A stretch of DNA of 38,646 nt from Paenibacillus phocaeensis (lineage in GTDB: Bacteria; Bacillota; Bacilli; Paenibacillales; Paenibacillaceae), in contig NZ_FCOQ01000006.1 of NCBI RefSeq assembly GCF_900021165.1, positions 177,501 through 216,146 of the forward strand, in the 5' to 3' direction. The position numbers were made by a program, and so were the translations under genes. Shown here piece after piece: positions 26,763-34,303 of this stretch. The notes under the pieces were generated by a model. That model saw only the letters and a program-made list of their open reading frames with translations. It did no database searches and was not told the DNA's origin. How positions within the stretch are numbered: position 1 is the first letter of the stretch; each line of letters starts with the position of its first letter.

Positions 26763-27956
26763 TTAGCCCATCAGCCTGCGAACCTGCCCGGCGATGCGTT
26801 CCTGCACCTCTGCGCTGATCTGCGGCCAAATCGGCAGCGACAGCACCTCCTGCGACAGCCGCTCCGCCAGCGGGAAGATCAGGCCGCGTTCGGCATAGAC
26901 CGGCAGCCGATGCACCGGCAGCGGGTAATACACGATGCTGCTGATGCCCGCTTCGGCGAGCCCCGCCTGGAGCGCGTCCCGCCGGCCGTTCAACACCCGC
27001 ACCGTGTATTGGTGGAACACCTGCGTGTCGCCGGCCGGAACGTCGTCCGGCAGCTGCAGTCCGGGGATGTCTCGCAGCAGTTCGCGGTAGCGCGCCGCGG
27101 CCTGGCGGCGGGCTTCGTTCCAGCCGTCAATATAGGGCAGCTTCACCCGCAGAATCGCCGCTTGGATCTCATCGAGCCGGGAATTGAAGCCAATCCGCTC
27201 GTTATAGTATTTGCGCTTCGAGCCATGCGTCCGGAGCATCGCCGCCGCTTCGGCCAGCCCGGGATCGTCCGTGACCAGCAGGCCGCCATCTCCGTAGGCT
27301 CCCAAGTTCTTCGACGGGAAAAAGGAGTAACACCCCAGCTCCCCAATCGTGCCCGCCTTGCGTCCCCCCGCCTCGGCGCCGAAAGCCTGGGCCGCATCCT
27401 CAATAACGAGCAGTCCATGCCGGCTCGCCAGCTCCATCAGCCGTCCCATGTCCAGCGGACGGCCGAACAGATGCACCGGGAGGATCGCCTTTGTCCTTGG
27501 CGTGATCGCGGCCTCAAGGCTGTCCAGATCCAGGTTATACGTCAGCGGATCCACATCGGCGAATACCGGCTCCGCCCCCACGCGGCTGATCGCTTCCGCT
27601 GTGGCGAAGAACGTAAACGGGGTCGTGACCACCTCGTCCCCCGGTCCGATTCCGGCTGCCAGCAAAGCGATCACCAGCGCATCCGTACCCGAATTCAGCG
27701 CAATCGCATGTTTGGTTCCCAAATATTCGGCAGCTTCTTGCTCCAATCGCTTGACCTGGCTGCCCATTATAAACGCCGCTTCGTCCAGCACGCCTTCGAT
27801 TGCCTGCATCAGCTGCGGCTTCAGCTCCGCAATCTCCCGCTTCAGATCCAGCAGCGGGATGGGCAGCTGTTGTCCAGCTACCGTCGCGGTTCCCGACTCC
27901 GGTGAATTCCCGGCTGCGCTGTGCGTTTGTTGTCCTCTAATCCGTAATGGCTCCAT
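26763..27956 (-). CDS. wbpE: DegT/DnrJ/EryC1/StrS aminotransferase, WbpE/WlbC-like
   Basis: A 397-residue PLP enzyme. It has the substrate and cofactor motifs AIALNSGTDALVIALLAAGI, GDEVVTTPFTFFATAEAI and EDAAQAFGAEAGGRKAGT. The PLP-binding lysine lies in CYSFFPSKNLGAYGDGG. RLDEIQAAILRVKLPYID and the C-terminal VYYPLPVHRLPVY are typical of WbpE/WlbC, which converts the 3-keto sugar to UDP-2-acetamido-3-amino-2,3-dideoxy-glucuronate using glutamate. The preferred start is ATG 27956 (GAAGGG upstream). The first ~30 residues are a low-complexity leader. Its neighbour is the N-acetyltransferase that would act next. The symbol is by functional analogy, not proven orthology. Confidence 0.88.
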   Translation of the reverse strand: MEPLRIRGQQTHSAAGNSPESGTATVAGQQLPIPLLDLKREIAELKPQLMQAIEGVLDEAAFIMGSQVKRLEQEAAEYLGTKHAIALNSGTDALVIALLAAGIGPGDEVVTTPFTFFATAEAISRVGAEPVFADVDPLTYNLDLDSLEAAITPRTKAILPVHLFGRPLDMGRLMELASRHGLLVIEDAAQAFGAEAGGRKAGTIGELGCYSFFPSKNLGAYGDGGLLVTDDPGLAEAAAMLRTHGSKRKYYNERIGFNSRLDEIQAAILRVKLPYIDGWNEARRQAAARYRELLRDIPGLQLPDDVPAGDTQVFHQYTVRVLNGRRDALQAGLAEAGISSIVYYPLPVHRLPVYAERGLIFPLAERLSQEVLSLPIWPQISAEVQERIAGQVRRLMG

Positions 27957-27962
27957 GCCCGC

Positions 27963-28550
27963 TCACCCTTCCTTAGTGATCACTACCGCGTCTTGTTCCA
28001 GCCGGTATTCCCGGCCGCAGTCGCCGCATCGTCCAGCCCCGCCGCTAAAGCCCAGCGTCTTTCCGCAGCGGCACACCCAGCCGATGCGCCGGCCGGGCAC
28101 CCCGGCGATCAGCGCATAGGGCTGAGCATCGCGGGTTACGACCGCCCCTGCGGCGATCAAGGCCCACTCGCCAACCGTAACTCCGCAGACGATGGTGGCG
28201 TTCGCCCCAATCGAAGCGCCGCGCCCGACCCGCGTCTTGAGGTAATCCTCGCTGCGATTGCGCGGGAACGCTGCGCGCGGGGTCCGCACATTGGTGAAAA
28301 CCATGCTTGGCCCGCAAAACACCTCGTCCTCCAAAATAACGCCCTCATAGACGGAGACGTTATTTTGGATTTTCACCCCGTTGCCGATGCGGACGCGATC
28401 CGCGACGTAGACGTTCTGCCCCAGGCTGCACCCGCTGCCGATGACTGCCCCGGACGAGACATGGGCGAAATGCCATATTTTCGTCCCCTCTCCGACCTGC
28501 GCCCCCGGATCAACAACCGCCGTTTCATGAATATATCCAGTTCCGTTCAT
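27963..28550 (-). CDS. wbpD: Left-handed beta-helix N-acetyltransferase, WbpD/WlbB-like
   Basis: A 195-residue hexapeptide-repeat acyltransferase. Repeats run from HETAVVDPGAQVGEGTKIWH through VSSGAVIGSGCSLGQNVYV to GASIGANATIVCGVTVGEWA. The active-site-like segment PSMVFTNVRTPRAAFPRNR is typical of WbpD/WlbB, which acetylates the 3-amino group to give UDP-2,3-diacetamido-2,3-dideoxy-glucuronate. The C-terminus has four cysteines (CRCGKTL ... CGDCGREY), a small zinc-ribbon-like module seen in some relatives. ATG 28550 has GAGGAG upstream. It is six bases from the aminotransferase gene. Upstream lies 1.3 kb of repeat-rich non-coding DNA, so transcription may restart here, but I see no clear promoter. 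Confidence 0.88.
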   Translation of the reverse strand: MNGTGYIHETAVVDPGAQVGEGTKIWHFAHVSSGAVIGSGCSLGQNVYVADRVRIGNGVKIQNNVSVYEGVILEDEVFCGPSMVFTNVRTPRAAFPRNRSEDYLKTRVGRGASIGANATIVCGVTVGEWALIAAGAVVTRDAQPYALIAGVPGRRIGWVCRCGKTLGFSGGAGRCGDCGREYRLEQDAVVITKEG

Positions 28551-28687
28551 GTTATTAACTCCTCATAAGGTTAATGGGTAATGACCTGTTATGTAGAGCG
28601 GGATGGAGGTGTGAGTGCGTATGTTGCATTGTTGGATTGTTGGATGAAGTACAGCATTTCCTCGCTGCCCCAGACTAACTTTGGGCT

Positions 28688-29239
28688 AAAATGTTGCAGG
28701 CAATGCCGGGCAATGCAACATTCGGGGCGTTCCCTCACCATTCGGACCATAAATGTTGCACAAATTACAACATTTCAGCTACTCTCCCGCCGCCGGGACC
28801 AAAATGTTGCACATCTTGCATCATTTCAGCGGTTTCCCCACCGCTCAGACCAGAAGTGTTGCACTAACTACAACATTTTGGCTACTATCCCCCCGTTTAG
28901 CGCGTAAATGTTGCAGATAATGCAACATTCGGGGCGTTCCCTCACCATTCGGACCATAAATGTTGCACAAATTACAACATTTCAGCTACTCTCCCGCCGC
29001 TGGGACCAAAATGTTGCACATCTTGCATCATTTCGGCGGTTTCCCCACCGCTCAGACCAGAAGTGTTGCACTAACTACAACATTTTGGCTACTATCCCCC
29101 CGTTTAGCGCGTAAATGTTGCAGAAATGCAACATTCGGGGCGTTCCCTCACCATTCGGACCATAAATGTTGCACAAATTACAACATTTCAGCTACTCTCC
29201 CGCCGCCGGGACCAAAATGTTGCACATCTTGCATCATTT
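28688..29239. repeat. About 207-bp tandem repeat composed of TGTTGCA/TGCAACA hairpins at about 51-bp intervals
   Basis: Eleven inverted-repeat elements lie in the gene-free interval 28551-29842. After the first (28688-28722, longer loop), they start at about 28751, 28802, 28855, 28906, 28958, 29008, 29062, 29113, 29164 and 29214, which is 50-54 bp apart. Four successive hairpin types (a, b, c, d) and their spacers form a higher-order unit repeated 2.7 times. For example, TTCGGGGCGTTCCCTCACC recurs at 28721, 28928 and 29134 (periods 207 and 206). Arms are variants of AAATGTTGCA and TGCAACATTT. Copies are nearly identical between units, implying recent duplication. Confidence 0.9.
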
Positions 29240-29249
29240 CAGCGCCCCC

Positions 29250-29830
29250 CCTGCGGATTCCCCGGCCCAACTCACGGACCTACAACCGAACCGCTAGTTC
29301 GCCAACTCAACTCACAAACCAGCCGGCTCATCTCACTAATTCACGGACTTATCCACTCACCGACTATGGACTTACTCAGCCTCGGACTTAGCAACTCAAC
29401 AATCGCTGCTCATGGACCTACTAAAGTTCGGACTTCCGCACTCACCGGTTCATGGACTTACTCAGCTTCGGTCTCAGCAACTCAACAACTCATCGGCTTA
29501 TGAACCTACTTATCGCTTACCTACTTATCGCTTACCTACTTATCACGCCGCACTTGCTAAACACGTATTTACAAACTCATGACTTCCCCACTCGCAGGCT
29601 CACCGACCTGTCACCTCTCAACCACCCTCACTTGTCACCGCACCCACTTGTCGCTTCTCAACACTCTCTCACTCACCCACTCACCGACTCATCACCTCTT
29701 AACGCTCCTACTCGCCCACCCACCTACTCATTACCTCTCACCGCTCCCACTCGCCACCTCGCCCAATCAGCCGTCGCCTGGCTTGCTGCTCGCCATCCTG
29801 CCCTAGCTTGGTTGCTGCAGCACCGGCAAG
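29250..29830. repeat. CA/CT-rich low-complexity tract with degenerate repeats
   Basis: The plus strand is strongly pyrimidine- and A-rich with recurrent ACTCAC-type words. It contains an approximate 86-bp-spaced repeat (ATGGACTTACTCAGC at about 29366 and 29452, each followed by similar sequence ending CAGCAACTCAAC or TAGCAACTCAAC). It also has a 15-bp tandem CTACTTATCGCTTAC (29506-29535 plus a partial copy). Open frames here give Leu/Thr/His/Ser strings and are not credible genes. Read on the minus strand it is GT/GA-rich, like 16690-16930. Confidence 0.75.
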
Positions 29831-29842
29831 CGGGGCCGGCTT

Positions 29843-31369
29843 CTACAGCAAGTGGTACCGCTCCGGCTTGAGCCGATCTTTCATGGCGTTGCGGGTGTCG
29901 AGCAGACAGCGACTGGCACGGCTAATCAGCTCGTAATCGAAGCCCGAATGGTCGGTCGTGATCACCGTAATGTCCGCCTCCCGCAACCGCTGCTCGGTCA
30001 ATTCCTCGCAGGCATAGGTGCGGCCCCGATGCTTGAACTCCGCGATATGCGTGTCGCTGGTCCATACGGCAGCGCCCCGCTCCTCCAGCAGCCCGATCAT
30101 TTTCAGCACCGGCGATTCCCGGTAATCGTCGATGTCCTTTTTGTACGCCACGCCCAGCAGATAGACGGTCGAGCCGTTTAGCGATTTGCGGTCGCCGTTC
30201 AAAATATCACCGATCCGGCGCACTACGAACTCGGGCATGGCATTGTTGATCTCCCCCGCCAACTCGATCAGCCGGGTGTGGTACCCGTACTCCCGAGCCT
30301 TCCAGGTCAAGTAAAACGGATCGACAGGAATGCAATGCCCGCCAAGCCCTGGCCCCGGATAAAAGGCCATAAAGCCGTAAGGCTTGGACTTCGCCGCTTC
30401 GATCACTTCCCACACATTGATCCCCATCCGACTGCAGAGAACCGCCATCTCATTAGCCAGAGCGATGTTGATATGGCGGAACGTATTCTCGTAAATCTTC
30501 TCCATCTCCGCCACGGCCGGACTGGATACGACGTGTACATCGCCGTTCAGCACTTCGCGATACAACGACTCAGCCACCTCCGAGCACGCCGGGGTGACGC
30601 CGCCGACGACTTTAGGCGTATTTTTCGTGTTGTAGGTTTTGTTGCCGGGGTCCACCCGTTCCGGAGAATACGCCAGAAAAAAATCAACGCCGCACCGCAG
30701 CCCCGTCGCCTCAAGGATCGGCCGCACCAGCTCCTCCGTCGTCCCCGGATATGTAGTGCTCTCCAGCACAACCAGCATCCCCGGGTGCAGGAACCGGGCG
30801 ATTTCCCGCGTAGAATTCTCCACATAGCTCGTATCCGGCTGCTGATAAATATCGAGCGGCGTCGGAACGCAGATCGCCACAGCGTCCACCTCGCGCAAAA
30901 ACGCGTACTCCGCGGTGGCCCGCAGCCGCCCGTCCCCCACTATTCCGCGCAAATCCTCATCCACCACGTCACCTATGTAATTGTGACCCCGGTTCAGCAT
31001 TTCGATCTTGTGGCTCTGCACATCAAAGCCGATAACCCGGTAGCCGGCCTTCGCTTTCTCGACCGCCAACGGCAAGCCGACATATCCCAGCCCGATCACG
31101 CCGATGACCGCCGTCTTGTCCTTCAGCTTACGCAGCAGCTCCGCTTGCACCTGCCCGTTCCCAATCCCGTAACCGTACCCATGACCGTACCCAAAACCGT
31201 TCTCGATCTCGTTCCCGTCATCATTCTCGTTCACAATCAAGTTCCCATTCTCGATCTCAGCATCGTTCCCATTCCCAATCCCGCTCTCATTCTCGTTCCC
31301 GTCATCGCTCCCGTTGCTCCCGGGACTCCTCATGTCCTCCATCCATCTGCTAGGCACTCCGCTATGCAT
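29843..31369 (-). CDS. wbpA: UDP-N-acetylglucosamine 6-dehydrogenase (WbpA-like) with low-complexity N-terminal extension
   Basis: A 508-residue nucleotide-sugar dehydrogenase that oxidises C6 of UDP-GlcNAc to the uronate in two NAD+ steps. Motifs are the Rossmann element AVIGVIGLGYVGLPLAVEKA, VAICVPTPLD, ESTTYPGTTEE, AYSPERVDPGN and the catalytic Cys in GPGLGGHCIPVDPFYLTW. The C-terminal UDP-binding domain includes LGVAYKKDIDDYRESP. This pattern fits the WbpA branch rather than UDP-glucose 6-dehydrogenase. Residues ~15-73 are an Asn/Gly/Glu/Asp-rich extension ending in a Gly-Tyr/His run. It is genuinely expected because AAGGAGG lies 8 nt before ATG 31369. It lies 16 bp downstream of the 3-dehydrogenase gene, whose product acts on its product. 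Confidence 0.9.
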   Translation of the reverse strand: MHSGVPSRWMEDMRSPGSNGSDDGNENESGIGNGNDAEIENGNLIVNENDDGNEIENGFGYGHGYGYGIGNGQVQAELLRKLKDKTAVIGVIGLGYVGLPLAVEKAKAGYRVIGFDVQSHKIEMLNRGHNYIGDVVDEDLRGIVGDGRLRATAEYAFLREVDAVAICVPTPLDIYQQPDTSYVENSTREIARFLHPGMLVVLESTTYPGTTEELVRPILEATGLRCGVDFFLAYSPERVDPGNKTYNTKNTPKVVGGVTPACSEVAESLYREVLNGDVHVVSSPAVAEMEKIYENTFRHINIALANEMAVLCSRMGINVWEVIEAAKSKPYGFMAFYPGPGLGGHCIPVDPFYLTWKAREYGYHTRLIELAGEINNAMPEFVVRRIGDILNGDRKSLNGSTVYLLGVAYKKDIDDYRESPVLKMIGLLEERGAAVWTSDTHIAEFKHRGRTYACEELTEQRLREADITVITTDHSGFDYELISRASRCLLDTRNAMKDRLKPERYHLL

Positions 31370-31385
31370 GACAATCGCCTCCTTC

Positions 31386-32405
31386 CTATCCGAGAGTATG
31401 GGCAGGTTCGCTGCTGCCCCCGCCGGTCATATCCAGCGCCAGCTTCACCGCACGAATGCCGTCCTCCACTGTGATTTCCGGTTCCCGGTCCTCTTGGACG
31501 GCCCGAACCAGATCGGCAATGATGCATTGGTGGCCCGGCACACCGTAAGGATCCTCGTCCACACCGCGGATCAACGCCTCCGTCGCTTCCCGCGACATGG
31601 AAGCGCACACCCAGTGCCGGATCCAATTGGCCGTCTGGCCCCCAATGACGGCGTATCCCTCTTCCCCGAACACGGAGATGCTCTCCTCAAGGTTATGCCC
31701 GTACACCGTGGTCGCCGCTTCGATCACGCCCAGCGCACCGCTGGCCAGCCGGATCGCCGCGATCGCTACATCCTCCGCTTCAATCTGCTTCAGCCGGGTT
31801 GCCGTCAGCGACTTGACCTCCGCAACCGGACCGAACAGCCATTGCAGCAAGTCCAGCCCGTGGATCGCCTGATTGAGCAGTACCCCGCCGTCCATCGCCT
31901 TCGTTCCCCGCCACGCCGCCTGGTCGTAATAGGCTTGGCTGCGGTTCCAGCGAAGGGTGATATTGACATGGCTCAGCTTGCCGAATCGCTGCTCCGCAAG
32001 CGCCGCTTGGAGGGCCCGCATGGCCGGACGGTACCGATTCGGGTGGACAACCGTCGCTTTGACGCCGCTAAAGCGAACGGCTTGCCGCAGTTGCTCCGCC
32101 TCTGCCAAGTCCAGCGTCACCGGCTTCTCCAGCACGAGATGTTTGCCCGCTCGGAGCGCCTCCATTGCCAATCTTGCATGCAGCCCGCTCGGAGCGCAGA
32201 TGCACACCGCGTCAATATCGGGCTGCTGCGCCAACATTGTGCCGAGATCCGGATAGGAGGCGGCCGGTGTGATCGCCCGGAGTTCCGCCAACCGGTCCGG
32301 ATTCGGATCGCATACGGCCACTAGGCGGGCGCCTTCCGTTTTTTCAATCGCATCGATATGCTTGTTGGCAATATGACCGCAGCCGGCGATAGCGAAATTC
32401 ATCAT
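31386..32405 (-). CDS. wbpB: Gfo/Idh/MocA oxidoreductase, WlbA/WbpB-like 3-dehydrogenase
   Basis: A 339-residue enzyme with the N-terminal NAD-binding motif FAIAGCGHIANKHIDAIE. The catalytic region is GKHLVLEKPVTLDLAEAEQL, and the family histidine lies in DGGVLLNQAIHGLDLLQW. It matches the WlbA/WbpB group, which oxidises C3 of UDP-N-acetyl-glucosaminuronate, often recycling NAD+ with 2-oxoglutarate. Its position directly before the WbpA-like gene, with WbpE- and WbpD-like genes downstream, supports this assignment over a generic sugar dehydrogenase. The start (ATGATG at 32405/32402) overlaps the chain-length gene stop, indicating coupling. Confidence 0.86.
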   Translation of the reverse strand: MMNFAIAGCGHIANKHIDAIEKTEGARLVAVCDPNPDRLAELRAITPAASYPDLGTMLAQQPDIDAVCICAPSGLHARLAMEALRAGKHLVLEKPVTLDLAEAEQLRQAVRFSGVKATVVHPNRYRPAMRALQAALAEQRFGKLSHVNITLRWNRSQAYYDQAAWRGTKAMDGGVLLNQAIHGLDLLQWLFGPVAEVKSLTATRLKQIEAEDVAIAAIRLASGALGVIEAATTVYGHNLEESISVFGEEGYAVIGGQTANWIRHWVCASMSREATEALIRGVDEDPYGVPGHQCIIADLVRAVQEDREPEITVEDGIRAVKLALDMTGGGSSEPAHTLG

Positions 32406-33094
32406 TTGGCGGCCCTCCCTTTATATTTCTTCTCGATCCGAATCAAGGCGTCGCCAAGCTCCGAATAATCCTCCGGCAAGTGCCGGCGTGCCTGCCGGTT
32501 CTTCCTGCTGCGAAGCTGCCGGGCATCAAGGATCAAGGCAAGGCTCAGCCCGGCGAACAACCCCACGAAGCCGGCGAGCGCGAGATTCAGCGCTTTGCGC
32601 GGGCTGACCGGCGTTTGGGTCTCCTCCAAACTGGCGGAATCGAGAATTGAAACGTTGGCACCCGCCACGATCTCTTTGGACTTGGCGATGAAAGTTTCGG
32701 CAAAGGCGTTGGCGATGGCGACCGCTTGCTTCGGATCGTCTCCCGTGTAAGACAGCAAGATCACCAGCGTCCCCGGGTCCGTGCGGACCTTGATTTTCTT
32801 CAGCATTTTAACGACGGTATCGGGAGTGGATACCTTCTTCTTGACCTCGGCCGCGATATAACGGCTTTGGATCGTATCCTCATAGGTTTTGGTCAGCATC
32901 TGGCTGGCTAAAAACTCATTGTACGTGCTCGATTCCGGATTCGAGGCGATATTGGCCACCAGACTCACATTGGCCCGGTAGGAGGGGTTTACCACTTCGT
33001 TCAGAAGCACAGCCAGTCCGACACAAGCCGCCAGGACGAGCAAGAATGCGAGATAATGCCGCCGGACAGCGTTCCATACGGCCACCATGTCCAT
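32402..33094 (-). CDS. Wzz/YveK-type chain-length determinant (kinase modulator)
   Basis: A 230-residue protein with two transmembrane helices, near residues 15-32 (LAFLLVLAACVGLAVLL) and 172-192 (LALAGFVGLFAGLSLALILD). Between them is the Wzz extracellular domain (YRANVSLVANIAS, TDPGTLVILLSYTGDDPKQA). The PVSPRKALN segment precedes TM2, as in Wzz/CapA/YveK proteins. In Firmicutes such proteins activate a separate BY-kinase and control polymer length. No BY-kinase or phosphatase gene is in this window, so the partner must be elsewhere or absent. ATG 33094 has GAGGT 8 nt upstream. Confidence 0.9.
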   Translation of the reverse strand: MDMVAVWNAVRRHYLAFLLVLAACVGLAVLLNEVVNPSYRANVSLVANIASNPESSTYNEFLASQMLTKTYEDTIQSRYIAAEVKKKVSTPDTVVKMLKKIKVRTDPGTLVILLSYTGDDPKQAVAIANAFAETFIAKSKEIVAGANVSILDSASLEETQTPVSPRKALNLALAGFVGLFAGLSLALILDARQLRSRKNRQARRHLPEDYSELGDALIRIEKKYKGRAAK

Positions 33095-33105
33095 CGTCGT
33101 TCACC

Positions 33106-34182
33106 TCATTCGATTAATGCCTGCAAGCTTCGGTTCTCTGCATCATCCGCCGCAGATTCAGCCGCGATTTCCGCCTCCGCCTCCGCTTCCGATTCCCCGA
33201 CTCCCGCCAGAATTCGCTCCCCCAATTCCTCCATATTCATGCTGACCATGCCATATTGCTCTGCTAAGAGGCGGAAGTGGCGGATTATGTTATCCAGGGA
33301 TCGGAACGCCGCCTCATCGGCCGCATTATACGGGTGGAGCCAGAGATGATACACCTGCCCCTGCCGCGCAGCCTGGGTCATGCCGTTCTTGATCCTCTTG
33401 ATCCGAAGTCGCTCCAGCCGCCTGAGCGGTTCGGGCGGGGACCGGAAGAAGAAGCTGGCCGGAAGATCGATCGGCAGACGGGGCGAAATGGAATCCACCG
33501 AATACGTATGATGCCCCGTCAGGTTGATATAGCTGTCGGCTAATCTCAGCGCTCGGCGCAGGAAGGGGTCGGAAGCGGAATAACCGCCGCGGTATAAAGC
33601 GTGACGGGGATTCCCCCGGTAGGTCTTGAAGCCGAGCTCCGGCAGTCTGCGCATATACTGGCGACGCAGCTGGTTCCGAGGGAGCACCAGGCTTTGCAGG
33701 GGGATCCCCCTTTTTTCCGCGGCGGCTACGGCCGCTTGCAAATCGCTGTAAAACTCGTCTACGGTTTGGCCCTTCTCCGTGCAATAAAAATGCGAGAACG
33801 TATGCGAGCCGATCGCTTGACCCGGGGTTTGGCGGATTTGCTCAATCAACGTTGGGGCGTAGAGATAAGGATCCTCCGCCTCCCCGTCTCCGACCGCTCC
33901 GGCTTCGATCTCGGCGTAAGGCGAAAGTCGGGGATCAGCGTAACCGGGTTTAAGCGCCGGCAGACCGGCCAGCATTTCCCGCCTGTCCGCAAAAAACAGC
34001 AGCCCCACCGTCGCCCAGGTTGCGTGAACGCCTGCCTCCTGAAACAACTCTAGTATTGCGGGAATCCATTCTCTCTCTCCCAACCATTTCGCACCGTACT
34101 CCGACTTGGTATAAAGATCCCGAACTCCCCAATACAGCTCGAAGTCGAGCGAAACGACCAGGATGCCCGCTTTTTCCCCCAC
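33106..34182 (-). CDS. Polysaccharide deacetylase (NodB-like, CE4)
   Basis: A 358-residue NodB-fold protein with motif 1 VVSLDFELYWG, motif 2 GSHTFSHFYC (HxxxH) and a C-terminal VYHLWLHPYNAADEAAF. It is of the DFE class found in many polysaccharide loci rather than the secreted peptidoglycan deacetylases; no signal peptide is visible. It probably removes N- or O-acetyl groups from a sugar residue or lipid-linked intermediate. The start is a GTG (34182) with TGAGG four bases upstream. The last ~30 residues are a Glu/Ala-rich low-complexity tail. It is 12 bp upstream of the chain-length gene and 122 bp downstream of the beta-helix gene, with no terminator in between. Confidence 0.87.
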   Translation of the reverse strand: MGEKAGILVVSLDFELYWGVRDLYTKSEYGAKWLGEREWIPAILELFQEAGVHATWATVGLLFFADRREMLAGLPALKPGYADPRLSPYAEIEAGAVGDGEAEDPYLYAPTLIEQIRQTPGQAIGSHTFSHFYCTEKGQTVDEFYSDLQAAVAAAEKRGIPLQSLVLPRNQLRRQYMRRLPELGFKTYRGNPRHALYRGGYSASDPFLRRALRLADSYINLTGHHTYSVDSISPRLPIDLPASFFFRSPPEPLRRLERLRIKRIKNGMTQAARQGQVYHLWLHPYNAADEAAFRSLDNIIRHFRLLAEQYGMVSMNMEELGERILAGVGESEAEAEAEIAAESAADDAENRSLQALIE

Positions 34183-34303
34183 TTTTCCTCACCTCACTTC
34201 GGGCCAAGCCGCAGCTTCTACCGTCTACCAAGTTGATTGCTATATAGTTTTATATTCAGTTGCCTGCTGATTTAGTAGTCTGAATTTGAAAAATTCATCC
34301 CGC

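Noticed and set aside
28688..29239. Regularly spaced repeats resembling a CRISPR array
   Set aside because: Spacers are conserved between the 207-bp units, the repeated arms vary, the elements are hairpins spaced about 51 bp, and no cas gene is present.
28581..29871. Several open frames across the hairpin array and CA-rich tract
   Set aside because: They simply translate the repeats (Cys/Asn/His/Thr/Leu strings), lack ribosome sites, and recur as tandem copies.
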